A DNA stretch of 64,000 bases from Paramarasmius palmivorus (Eukaryota > Basidiomycota > Agaricomycetes > Agaricales > Marasmiaceae), in contig JAYKXP010000064.1 of the NCBI GenBank assembly GCA_037176845.1, positions 62,001-126,000 of the forward strand, written 5' to 3'. The notes beneath the pieces are model-generated. The model ran no database searches. It was not told where the DNA came from and was given only the letters and a program-made list of their open reading frames with translations. A program made the translations under genes and the position numbers. How positions within the stretch are numbered: position 1 is the first letter of the stretch; each line of letters starts with the position of its first letter. This document shows, piece after piece, positions 1-9,276 of this stretch.

Positions 1-2
1 AC

Positions 3-155
3 AAATCCTTCGAAGCCCTTTGGAAGAAACCTCTGGAACAAGAGGAAACCCACGATGCAGAGGAAAAGGAAGAAGCTGAAGGGCTGGAAGGAGAGGAAGC
101 TGAATCAGATGCGAATGGAGACTCCGAGGAAGAGGACGAGAATGAGGAACAGTAA
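3..155 (+). CDS. C-terminal end of an unknown acidic-tailed protein (partial)
   Basis: An open frame enters from the left edge and stops at TAA 153-155. The 50 visible residues begin with a short basic/aromatic stretch (KSFEALWKK) and then become almost entirely acidic (runs of E, D, A and G). Such tails occur on many nuclear and nucleolar proteins, but nothing here identifies the family. The other two frames are closed or of poor composition. The start and any upstream exons lie outside the window. Confidence 0.5.
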   Translation, partial: KSFEALWKKPLEQEETHDAEEKEEAEGLEGEEAESDANGDSEEEDENEEQ

Positions 156-274
156 TGGCATTGTTTTTGTATTTGTCCTGTAAGCGCCCTGAGCGTTTAA
201 TGTAAATGTAATTCTTGTATTTTGGGTATGTTAGAAGGACATGTATTCCTATGTTCTCTACAATATGTACATAT

Positions 275-361
275 ATCCTTAGCCCAGTGGTATCGCACAA
301 TGTGGGCGTGTGCTATGACTTCGGTAATGAAGAGGCCTATGGTTCAATCCCGTTAGCTTGC
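275..361 (+). other. tRNA-like segment with A and B boxes (possible SINE head or tRNA relic)
   Basis: The stretch TAGCCCAGTGG at 280-290 fits the eukaryotic pol III A-box consensus (TRGYNNARNGG). GGTTCAATCC at 341-350 fits the B box, with a tRNA-like spacing of about 50 nt. A weak T-arm can be drawn, but the acceptor arms do not pair and the D-stem is poor, so this is not a functional tRNA. It could be the 5' head of a tRNA-derived SINE or a decayed tRNA. A chance match is possible. Confidence 0.3.
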
Positions 362-511
362 CAATTTTTGACCCTAGCACATGCTTCACGGCGGCGTCAC
401 CGGTGACGGTCTGGGACTCCGGCAAGCCAGGAGTGCAACTGGTAGTACTATAGGTAACTCTTGACCAGTTGTCTCCTGGATTTGGCTTCAGCGGGCTGCC
501 TGTAATGATGC

Positions 512-1367
512 ATGATAACAATTGGTACTTACCAAGTTGCATGTCTTCACGAGAGACACAAGGCTGATGAAGGTTGTATGAACTCAATTCCTTGGTGTGT
601 ATGTTTTCCTGGAGCAGCAGGCGAGTATCTCATCAGTTCGTGAACCAGGCCTGTAAACTACTATCGTCACGAGCTTCTTCCGGTCGAGGAGGTGGTTCGT
701 CTTGTTTCCGAGGGTGACATCAAAATATTTTGCTTTCACGAAGGCATCCGCGCCGATATTTCGCTTAGAGATGGGCGGTACCATGTTGGATGCGGCCGCG
801 AGGGTGTATATAGATGCTTGTTCGCTCGTAAGTTTCTGGTTATTGTAGAACTTGCTGACTGCTGAACGAACACTGTAGTGGACCTCAACAGGGTTCGTGA
901 TCAGGCGCCGTCACTCATTAAGTACTATCCAAACCCGTCCAGTTTTGGTAAGGGTTGTCTATGCAATTCAATATGTAGCGATTGATTTTTTCCTACCAGA
1001 GAGAAATGAAGAAGCCCTGGCCAATGAGCCCCGCGATTCACTCGACGAGGAGCTCAACAAGGAGTGCCGTTTGCGCAAGGCTGTGAGGGATGCATCTACC
1101 TCTGTGGATACAGCTTCCGGGAGCTCAAACGAAGCCACCGATTTGAAGGAGGACTTCTTAGCTCCCATTCACCGTCCTCACAAACGCGGGCGTTCGAGCT
1201 CTATTGAAGGACTCGGAGGTATGAACAGAAGCTATTTTCACTCCTCCAGGCTGAAAATACAACCAGGTCCTCCCAAGAAACGCGCTGTCAAAGTCAGTGA
1301 GGATGAAGGGGTGTCGGAGGATGGCTCCGAAAGCGGTTCGGACTTGGATGAAAGCTCAGATGAATAA
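512..1367 (+). CDS. Small multi-exon gene, unknown product
   Basis: Four or five exons can be joined in frame: 512-594, 649-827, 879-947 and 1000-1367, with donors GTGTGT, GTAAGT and GTAAGG and acceptors CCAG, GTAG and CCAG. An optional 48-nt intron at 1219-1266 leaves the frame unchanged. The product is 216 or 232 aa. The first part reads like a folded domain (for example HELLPVEEVVRLVSEGDIKI, then a DGRYHVGCG stretch). The C-terminal half is polar, with a basic RPHKRGRSSS patch and an acidic tail rich in S, D and E. I do not recognise the family. The start at 512 is the first ATG in the open frame; the gene may begin further upstream. Confidence 0.45.
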
Positions 1368-1389
1368 GAGACGGTTGTATTTCTCACAG

Positions 1390-1626
1390 ACTTTGAAAAC
1401 CGACCCAGTATTCGACCGGAATACGTATATTCTGAATAAAAACTTTCTCAAAACAGTGCTTGCGGATTTACCGGTTCAAATCGCTCGGAAAACACACGTG
1501 AATTTGATAGTCAACTTGGTGACACGGGGTTTATTGACGGCTAGCAATACTACGGCGAAGTTTTTCTTCTACTTGAACACAGAAGCGGGTGGGAAGAGGC
1601 TGAGAGGTGCGTGGATTCCTGTGTAG
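1390..1626 (+). other. Open reading stretch of uncertain status
   Basis: Right after a good acceptor (TTCTCACAG, ending 1389) a 78-codon frame runs to TAG at 1624-1626. Its composition is protein-like (for example KTHVNLIVNLVTRGLLTASN). I found no convincing donor that joins it in phase to the preceding gene, and its stop separates it from the downstream one. It may be a lost exon, a gene relic or chance. Confidence 0.2.
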
Positions 1627-1809
1627 TTGCTTTATGAGTGGGTTGCATTGGTGCTTGTTGGAGGAAAGAGTTCCGGGGTAGGTAGCGGAGTTTTGTGCTC
1701 GGCTAAAACGCGTTCACACGAGCACGCGCGTTTGTTGATTGATCAACATACGCGTCTTTCTCTTACACCACCACCACCAAGTAAGTGGCACACCCTGACA
1801 CTCCTCCCT

Positions 1810-1915
1810 GGCATTTCCCAAGGGTTTCTTTCTTCTCCTGCTGCTCAGGATAGCATCCGCCCCGATGGGAGCTATCCTGAGCAGCAGGAGAAGGGGGATA
1901 CCTTTGGGAAATGCC
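1810..1915. repeat. Foldback (MITE-like) hairpin element
   Basis: Two 45-nt arms, 1810-1854 and 1871-1915, are near-perfect inverted complements (GGCATTTCCCAA at one end, TTGGGAAATGCC at the other, and CTCCTGCTGCTCAGGATAGC matching its complement near the loop) around a 16-nt loop. Both flanks carry CCCT, a possible 4-bp target duplication, though this is low-complexity sequence. The right arm contains the ATG used by the following gene model. Confidence 0.75.
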
Positions 1916-3616
1916 CCCTCTATCCTCTGGAGACAGCAGCCCTAATGGACAGCACCCAGATTTCACCCATGCGGTATTTCCTTCGCTCCGTGAGTAGTCC
2001 TTTCCTTTGGTCGTGTTCTCATGCTCACAGGTCCTCAGCACGCGAAATTCACGCTCTCATCCCAATCCAAAAACGACGTGCTCACCTCAAACCCACAACC
2101 ATCCTGTGAAGAAGAACGAGATGTGGAGCCAATCTTCGTTTCCCAGCATATCGACCTTGAACGGCTTGTCGACTCTGCGGAAAATGACGCGTTGCAGCTG
2201 AGCAACGTTGCTGAAGACCTCGGAATGCACGCGTACGGCATGTATACAAGGAAAGACCCGGTTTCCGTCATACACCAGGCTCAAGAAGACCAGCTATCAA
2301 CTAAAAACCCGTATCAGAGCCGTGCAAACAAGAAAAGGGCGGAAAAACGGCGTGAAAAGCGCAAGGATCACCCAGTGTCCAACAGTGAAGCACGGCGGGA
2401 CCGCGAAGCCATTCTACCGGCAGCAGCGATACATACGGGGTTCGATGCCGGGAAATTAGATGCGTCTCGGGGCGCTTATGCGGGGAATCGAGGCGGGAAG
2501 AGAGTGTTGGGATCGCAGGCAGATGTTGAAAAAGAGTACGACCTGCCGGAGCTTTTGGAAATGGGATTTCACCACGAGAAGTGGGACGGCTAGTGAGTGG
2601 CACCGTGCTGTTTTGAACCCCCCTTAGCTCAGATATGCTGTAGCACTGCAAAGCCTATTGTGGTGAACGACGATCTCATAGTCGGCGTACTTGCAGGACA
2701 GCCGCGACAACCCAGCTACAAGCAAGATATAGACGGAATTCACGATTTGCTCATCAAGAAAGGGAAGGAACACGGTCTTCAAACTCGAGGGGAAGAAGAG
2801 GACAACAAACGCGGGGATTTCCCTGCGCGTAGACGCGGATACACGATGGGAATGGGTTCTAGCCATCCCGTTGTTCTGGACAGCGGCGTTCAGACCAACA
2901 AGCTGCTTACAGAGCTGGTTCAAGACCAGCGGCTTATTCGGTTGAACGGATACCAAAACGGTGGGCTTCCTTTGTTTTCCCGTCCGCAATCCGGCCTTGA
3001 ATACCCTGTTACTAGGTGCTTTTGAAATATGGGCAGAACGCATCAAAGCTCGATACGATGATGCCGTCAGCACCATGCACGAGAATATCACAAAGGAGGA
3101 CTCGGAAAGGGGCCGTAACTTCAAGAAGAGTGCATTCACTACAATCGCATTCAACTTTGGCGGCAAGGTTCGCTGCTGGAAACACCGGGACCAGCAAAAC
3201 CTACCGTTGGGTTGGTGCGCAATCACGGCCCTTGGACGTTTCAAGCCTACGCGCAGCGCTCGCCTTATCCTTTGGGAACTCAAGCTCGTTATCGACTTTC
3301 CCCCTGGCTCAACCATCCTCATTCCTTCTGCCGTCATCACTCATTCAAACACCCGGATTGCTGAAGGTATGCTGCCCCTACTTTATGGTTACTATGGACT
3401 CATGTCTTTGCAGGAGACGAACGCACCTCTGTTACCCAATATACGGCTGGCGCCATCTTTCGATGGGTAGACGCTGGTTGTAAAACCGACAAGGCTTTGA
3501 AGGCGCACAATGCAGATGCATGGAAGGAACATGAGCAAAAGAAGGGTGCTCCGGTATCTGCGCGACTGGGTATATTTTCACGGGTAAACGAGATACTTTC
3601 TAGGGCTGCTAATTGA
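1911..3616 (+). CDS. Putative 2-oxoglutarate/Fe(II) dioxygenase-like protein (Agaricomycete family)
   Basis: Five exons (1911-1989, 2031-2592, 2644-2960, 3016-3366, 3414-3616) join in frame over GT-AG introns of 41-55 nt to give 503 aa ending at TGA 3614-3616. The N-terminal third is polar and basic (RAxKKRAEKRREKRKD). The C-terminal half carries the likely catalytic core: a HxD pair (KHRDQQN), a GWCAITALG stretch, the motif LVIDFPPGSTILIPSA with a following histidine (THSN), then a TQYTAG segment and an arginine. That order (HxD, distal His, late Arg) is what double-stranded beta-helix dioxygenases use, including the TET/JBP group known to be expanded in mushrooms beside transposons. Substrate and activity are inference. 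No signal peptide is seen, so it is probably intracellular. The start codon lies in the arm of the preceding foldback repeat. Confidence 0.65.
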
Positions 3617-3755
3617 GTATTACATTAGGTTTGGCTGCTGTATATGCTACATGTAATTTACATTGTACTATAGGCCATTACGGCTCTGCTTCTGTATCAA
3701 ATGCGATGTCTGCGTACTCTAAAGGTATGAGTTCTGAGTGGTATCAAAGTGCTGT

Positions 3756-5283
3756 CTAAGAGTCCATGAATAAAGTTCTTGGAACGTACTTGCCGCTTCC
3801 TGGTCGTAGTTTACCTGCCTGCTCCGATAGCTTTTGGAGCTCTTCCCCACTTGTCTTGAATGCCGTAGCCTGCTTGTGCATCTTATCCTTCTCCTCGTCG
3901 ATTTTCCAGTTCTTCTTCCTGAGCCTTTCTCGTAGCTTCTCCTTCTCGCTTGGATTAAATTCGCGTTCGTATTTCGATTCTATGCTGGCAAGTTCGTCTA
4001 TCAATTTGGATACGCTGTTTCGAAGGTTGATTCCTCGGGTTCGTGCTGTGTTCATTCGTTTTTCTGCTTTATCAAATTCTTCGTTATGCTTGATTATTAG
4101 ACGGTCTGGTTCATTGAAATTCTCGTGGTTTCGTTTGTCTAGACGTGAGTTAGTTGGGTTTGAGGGGTAAATAGAATGTTACGACTTACGTTTTCGTTTG
4201 ATGGCCTTGGTGGCTGCTTCTGATAAGTGGTTGGTTTTGTATGAATGTCGTACCCCTGCAGATTCAAAGGTCTAGAATAGAGGTGAGTGAAGCGTTCTTC
4301 TGATACTGTGTGTACTGACCTGTAGAAGACCCATTCTATTAAAGTCAAACCGCCGTCCAGACTCAATACCTCCAACAAGACTCATGGCCTTGCCTTCCAA
4401 GTTCACGTTGGCATGCGACGCTTCTACTAGATTGTCATGAGAGTCCCCTGCCTTCCAGATGTAAAGGGGCATCTTGCTGCGCTGCCAGCAAATCGCTTCC
4501 AAAGCAAAGCGACTTTGGACCTTGTTCTCAAGCCAGTCTGTAAAAGTAGCCAGCGTAAATTAAGTGAAATCAAGCATAGAAAGATTGTATGCACCTATTC
4601 CCGTACGCCCACCATCTCTTCGGATAAGTTCCAGCGCTCCATTCCAATCTCCATGTTCGATACAAGCTAGACTGTACATGGCCTTCTTGACGTGAGAAGG
4701 AGTAACACACTTCTTGACGTTGCGAGAAAAATGCACGGTGCAGAGACGGAAGATACGGTGGAGGTGCTCGTATGGGTCTAGATCAGATAGCTTCCTATGC
4801 GGTTCGTACAAGTCGTACCCCGATCGTGTTTGAGCAATTGCTTGAAGGTGCATTCCTAGTCCTTTTGCCTGTCCTCCGTCCTGGTCCCCTGTCCACATCA
4901 AAAGGCAACCATCTTGATCTTGCTCCTTGTTTGAGGATGCGTACAAGTGTCGCCATCGAATAGGATTCCCCGTATCACCTTGCACGATCTTCTCAATGGT
5001 CTGAAAGATTCGAAAATGTGCAGCAGCACTCTGGTGGGTGACATAGACTCTGCTGTACACCACCGCTAGTGAAACGATGCTTTAGAACCGAATTTGCCAA
5101 ATTACACTGAACAGAACTAACACGTACCAGCATTTGTGAGCTTATCCTTTCCTGCTGCAATGAATTCCAACCACATCCCATTGACTCGTTTAAACGAGAT
5201 ATCGCTCTGACCATATTGAGTTTGTTGAAGTCGTGCGCTTCCTTCCTTTGATTGACAGAAAATGAGGTGTAGATCATCGGATC
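3756..5283 (-). pseudogene. MULE-transposase-like gene, 3' part (downstream of the copia insertion)
   Basis: This is the downstream portion of a minus-strand gene whose 5' part lies at 9593-11497. Coding pieces cover about 5280-5130, 5063-4560, 4502-4320, 4275-4190 and 4140-3756, with introns of about 50 nt. In order they show an Asp in SDISFKRV, an Asp in WTGDQDGGQAKG, a Cys-x2-His in CTVHFSRNV and a Glu in NLVEASHANVN, then a Lys/Glu-rich coiled-coil tail ending at 3756. The D..D..C-x2-H..E order is that of MULE-type DDE transposases. Many Agaricomycetes carry this family without obvious inverted repeats, so it may be domesticated. I saw no stop inside the exons; the break is the element inserted after 5283. 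Confidence 0.6.
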
Positions 5284-5599
5284 TGTTGGAAATATAGAAC
5301 GTTTATATTTACATATGCATGCCACATCTTAGAATATCTCTTGACCCGCTTGTATCATTTTGTCTAACCCACTTACTTACAGAAAGCCACACAAAGCCAC
5401 AGTTATTTCTATCGCGTCTATACTTGTACTTTTAGGTTTATCTTTCATCCCCTACTCATGTATAAAACCTAGACAGAAAACCCTACAATAATCATCAGTT
5501 TATCTTGTGTTCTCTCAACCCCTCTGGTCATCAGCTATCGTTTATATCGCGCTTACCTGCGCTATCGCTGCTAACAGAGTTCAATCTAAAACTCTGACA
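5284..5599 (+). repeat. Left LTR of the copia element
   Basis: 316 bp, TGTTGGAAATATAG to AAACTCTGACA. A TATAAAA box at 5461-5467 is a plausible promoter. Each segment I compared matches the right LTR with no differences. Confidence 0.92.
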
Positions 5600-5614
5600 G
5601 GTTATGGGCCCCGG
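5600..5614 (+). promoter_or_regulatory. Putative primer-binding site (half-tRNA iMet type)
   Basis: The bases directly after the LTR (GGTTATGGGCCC) are complementary to the conserved anticodon stem-loop of initiator tRNA-Met. Priming from an internal tRNA fragment is known for copia of Drosophila. The match is seen here; its use is inferred. Confidence 0.6.
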
Positions 5615-5782
5615 TCTATAAACCTTAGCCGAACCAGAGTAATACCGATTTCATATTGGTATAGTGGCGAGTTTGGGACGCCGTAATATCCCCAAGGAAC
5701 AAGAACCAAGATCGTATATCGATTGGCGAGCAGGGACGCCGGAATATCCCCTACCCAAAGCAAAGGACTATTGGACTAGTGT

Positions 5783-8700
5783 ATGTCCGATAGAGGTAGC
5801 CGTTATCAATCCAGAAGCGGTACCCCAGTATCAGGAACGTTCGATCCAGAACAAATATTACGAGGATCTAGGAACCCTAGCAGGAATCCTAGTAGGCAAC
5901 CTACACCAGTAGGCAGTAGAACAGGCAGTCCATCGGGACAGCAACAGAGCATATCATCACATCCATCGAGAAACCCATCGCGTATACCTTCTAGGAGACA
6001 GAGTCCAGTTGGAGGATTGCACACGCCACCAGCATCTTCCGCACAACCCACACTTCGAACAGATTTAATCTGTGTTCATTGGCCACATCAGTTCAACGTC
6101 GACGAACTACGAGATTGTTACTTAAATCTCAACAAACGGAAGTGGGAACTTTGCGAAGAACAACCGTGTCCAAACAGAAGAAATCGAGTCAGGACTCCAA
6201 AGGAAGCGTTATTAGTTGGAAATTTTAGGGATTGTGACGATCACAACGAAACAGTAGTTCGAGGAAACGTACTACGAACAACAGTACCAGAACCACAGCC
6301 ATTAGTATTCCCACCAGCGGGAACATCAGCTTCACAGGAAGAAACTGTTGAAGAAGACACAGAACTTGCTGAAGAGTTCGGAAAAGGATTAGGATTTGCT
6401 GAAGAATCCGATAAAGAAGAACAGGACCCAGAAAAGGAACAAGAGCAGGACAAAGGAGAATCAGAACAGGAATCAGAAGCTGATACTGATAAACCTGTAT
6501 CTGACGAAGACAAAGGAACACCTGCCGAAGAAAAGGACGATCCACCAGAATCGCCCAGCATAGGTCCCAAACCCAAACCGAGAACACCATCTCCCAAGAG
6601 ACCACCAAAGGAAGAATCATTTGATTCAGACGAAGAAGAAGACAACATGTCTAAAGCAGTCAAAGCATTTGACAAGTGTACCCAGTTAAAAGACGATGGT
6701 TCAAACTGGGGCATGTGGGCAATGCGTGTAGAACTTGCAGCAAAGTCGATAGGGTATGGGAAATACCTGACTACTGCAGAAGAAGGAGACGCAGATGCCG
6801 ATCTCATGAACGCAATCATTGGAAGATTGCCGGACACTATACTTCGAAGATATCGAAATGCGAAGACATCACAAGCATTATGGACAGGATTAAAGAAGGA
6901 TTACGACACAAAGAATCCTTTGACAGAAGCACACCTGGAACGCAAGCTATACAATCTATCTTGCAACGACGTTGGCAAAGTCAATGAACATATTGACGAA
7001 CTCCTCAATATCCGAAACGAACTCACATCACGAAACATCACTATTTCGGATGATCAGTTCAAGAATGCATTGATTGCATCAGTTCCCCAATCATTGAATT
7101 CAACAATCACAGCTGTCATGACCGTATACAGTGAATCAAACAAGGATTTAACTGTTGACAAGCTGATTGCTGCCATTCGAGCTGAAGCAAATGGACAGGC
7201 AATGCGCCGAGGAAAAGTCAGGAAAGAGGAAGCCAATTATTCCCGAGATCATTCCAATAATAGAGGCCGAGGATTTAATAGCCGAGGAAGAGGACGGAAA
7301 TTTAATGATCGTCAGGGCGGAGATAGAGATCGCAAAGAGATCACATGTTTCAGATGTCAAGGAAAAGGGCATATCGCCGCAAAATGTGCTACAAAGCCGA
7401 AATCCAGGAAATCGGATGATGATTCCGAGGATAAAGAGAAGTCCAAGCAAGCTAAAGATAGCCAATCATGGCGGAAAGCAAAAGAGAAGGCAAGCAGTAC
7501 CAAGGAAAGTGCTGTTAAAGCCATGGAAGAAGAAATATGGGAAGAAGGCACATGGTTAGCCAGGGAAATCCAAGCAGTGGAACAGTATAATCCACCAAAA
7601 GAATGGTTTTACGATGAAGAATTCGGAACCAAGGAAACTGAAGAAAAATCCGAGGAAACAGCATACATGGCCGTGGAAATGCACACCACGATGGCCACAA
7701 TGGTCGATTTACAGACCCCGATTGATACCAAAGCGATCATACACAGAGAACATCGAGTGGATTCTCAACAAGACGAAGCAGAACAGTTCCAAGACTGCCA
7801 GCAAAACCCCTATAAAAGCAAAGAGGAATATCGAGAACCAGCATCACCAGTACTCATCCCATCTACCGCTGTCAAAGCAACCTCATCTCTAAACTCATCC
7901 TCATCTCTTAACATCGACATGTACAACAACGAGAACAGCTGGAAAGGCTACTATGAAAGCGAACCCTGGCCATGCCCCCCAGTCGTCAACCGCACCCTCA
8001 AAGGCGAACTTGCTCATGACTATTTCGTCGGATATCAGACCTATGACCCCAACTGCGAAGCCGGTACCTGCCACACACCTAAGACAGGTGATCGCACCGT
8101 CATTGGAGTAGTCCAGACCGCCAGCGACTTCTTAGACGAAGGATTCGAGCACGTCACCATCGATCATAGGGTATGCCGACTGTGCTACAACAGCGCAAAT
8201 CGTACCTTTATGGGGGAGAAAGTCGTTAGCAGGTGGTTGATCGAAGAGCCAGGCAAGAAGGAACACGTAGACGTTGCCGCCGCCTACAATGATATTTGGG
8301 CACAGGCAAAGGAAGAGAGGGATAGTGCACAGATGGCTACGGAGAAGTTCGAAGAGGAGGAAGGAGTTGTCAAATTCGTATTCGACAGTGCCGCATCCTC
8401 ACACATGACTCCCTACCGAAACGGTATCACCGAGCGCCAGGCCATCACTCACCGACCCATTGGAACACCTGAAGGAACCACATTCGCCGTCGAGAAGGGC
8501 AATTGTACTGTGTACACCACCAATAATTTCCAGTGGCACACGATCGTACTTGCCGACTGTCTACTCGTCCCCAAATTCAGACACACATTGGTATCTATCA
8601 GTAAACTCACCGAGGATGGTTACGAAGTCATTTTCAGTGGCGACAACATCAGGATTCACAAAGGTTGGGAATGCATTTTGGATATACCGAAGAAGGACGG

Positions 8701-9232
8701 TATCTATGCAGTGGAGGCTACAGAACACAAGCCAGGAGACCCTTTCCCAAGCCTAGTCGAAGCCGATTCACCGGAAATGCCAGCACTCATATCACTTCCT
8801 ACCACACCAGAACCGGATCAGATCCCACTCGTCGAGGGGGAGCAAAAATCCAAATTCGAAGCTGATATCAACAACGTCACCCAAGGAATCGACGAGATGG
8901 ATCTAGATGGAAAAGGTTTAGGCACAATCAATCGGAAAATCAACGAGATCATCACGAAGATTGATGAGATGCAGATCGAAAATGGAGATACATCAGCTAG
9001 AGGCGGACATAGAAGAGTCAGATTCCAGGAGGCTATTCGAACTGGAAAGAAGGATCTTATCGCAGGACAATCATCAGGCACCAGGACAGTAAAGAAACCA
9101 CGGGTATCCAATCACACCAATGACGACAACACTCGCAACTACAGGAACATCAAGAAGAATCGCAACGAGTCCAGACTCCGCCGGGTCAAACATCGCAACC
9201 TCCGCGGAGAATACTTCGACAATCTGGATTAG
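5783..9232 (+). CDS. Gag-protease polyprotein of the copia element
   Basis: 1149 codons without a stop. Residues 1-290 are an unusual extension: Ser/Arg/Pro repeats (NPSRNPSRQPTP), then a strongly acidic stretch. A copia-type gag domain (UBN2-like) follows at about 295-450 (GSNWGMWAMRVELAAK onward), then an RG-rich linker and a CX2CX4HX4C zinc knuckle (CFRCQGKGHIAAKC) near 522. Near 865 comes FDSAASSHMTP, where retroviral-type proteases have D-S/T-G; here Gly is Ala. A gag-pre-integrase-like segment (LVSISKLTEDGY) follows and the frame then ends in a basic tail. Codons are A-rich early and C-ending from about nt 7900, hinting at a chimaeric origin. Translation could also start at ATG 6646, just before the gag domain. 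Confidence 0.85.
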   Translation: MSDRGSRYQSRSGTPVSGTFDPEQILRGSRNPSRNPSRQPTPVGSRTGSPSGQQQSISSHPSRNPSRIPSRRQSPVGGLHTPPASSAQPTLRTDLICVHWPHQFNVDELRDCYLNLNKRKWELCEEQPCPNRRNRVRTPKEALLVGNFRDCDDHNETVVRGNVLRTTVPEPQPLVFPPAGTSASQEETVEEDTELAEEFGKGLGFAEESDKEEQDPEKEQEQDKGESEQESEADTDKPVSDEDKGTPAEEKDDPPESPSIGPKPKPRTPSPKRPPKEESFDSDEEEDNMSKAVKAFDKCTQLKDDGSNWGMWAMRVELAAKSIGYGKYLTTAEEGDADADLMNAIIGRLPDTILRRYRNAKTSQALWTGLKKDYDTKNPLTEAHLERKLYNLSCNDVGKVNEHIDELLNIRNELTSRNITISDDQFKNALIASVPQSLNSTITAVMTVYSESNKDLTVDKLIAAIRAEANGQAMRRGKVRKEEANYSRDHSNNRGRGFNSRGRGRKFNDRQGGDRDRKEITCFRCQGKGHIAAKCATKPKSRKSDDDSEDKEKSKQAKDSQSWRKAKEKASSTKESAVKAMEEEIWEEGTWLAREIQAVEQYNPPKEWFYDEEFGTKETEEKSEETAYMAVEMHTTMATMVDLQTPIDTKAIIHREHRVDSQQDEAEQFQDCQQNPYKSKEEYREPASPVLIPSTAVKATSSLNSSSSLNIDMYNNENSWKGYYESEPWPCPPVVNRTLKGELAHDYFVGYQTYDPNCEAGTCHTPKTGDRTVIGVVQTASDFLDEGFEHVTIDHRVCRLCYNSANRTFMGEKVVSRWLIEEPGKKEHVDVAAAYNDIWAQAKEERDSAQMATEKFEEEEGVVKFVFDSAASSHMTPYRNGITERQAITHRPIGTPEGTTFAVEKGNCTVYTTNNFQWHTIVLADCLLVPKFRHTLVSISKLTEDGYEVIFSGDNIRIHKGWECILDIPKKDGIYAVEATEHKPGDPFPSLVEADSPEMPALISLPTTPEPDQIPLVEGEQKSKFEADINNVTQGIDEMDLDGKGLGTINRKINEIITKIDEMQIENGDTSARGGHRRVRFQEAIRTGKKDLIAGQSSGTRTVKKPRVSNHTNDDNTRNYRNIKKNRNESRLRRVKHRNLRGEYFDNLD

Positions 9233-9262
9233 AGTCAAACCTCAGATCATTCCATAATCCAA

Positions 9263-9276
9263 GGTTTGAGGGGGAG
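9263..9276 (+). other. Polypurine tract of the copia element
   Basis: GGTTTGAGGGGGAG lies immediately before the right LTR, where plus-strand DNA synthesis is primed. A GAGGGGGAG tract next to TGTTGG is typical of copia elements. Confidence 0.8.

Noticed and set aside
1627..2109. 160-codon plus-strand frame through the hairpin
   Set aside because: It translates the foldback repeat itself in one frame; splice evidence supports a different frame starting at 1911.
2624..3340. 238-codon minus-strand frame
   Set aside because: Antisense to three well-supported exons of the dioxygenase-like gene and free of motifs.
6241..6837. 198-codon minus-strand open frame rich in Ser inside the copia gag
   Set aside because: It is antisense to the acidic part of gag; Glu/Asp codons read as Ser/Leu on the other strand. 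No motif.
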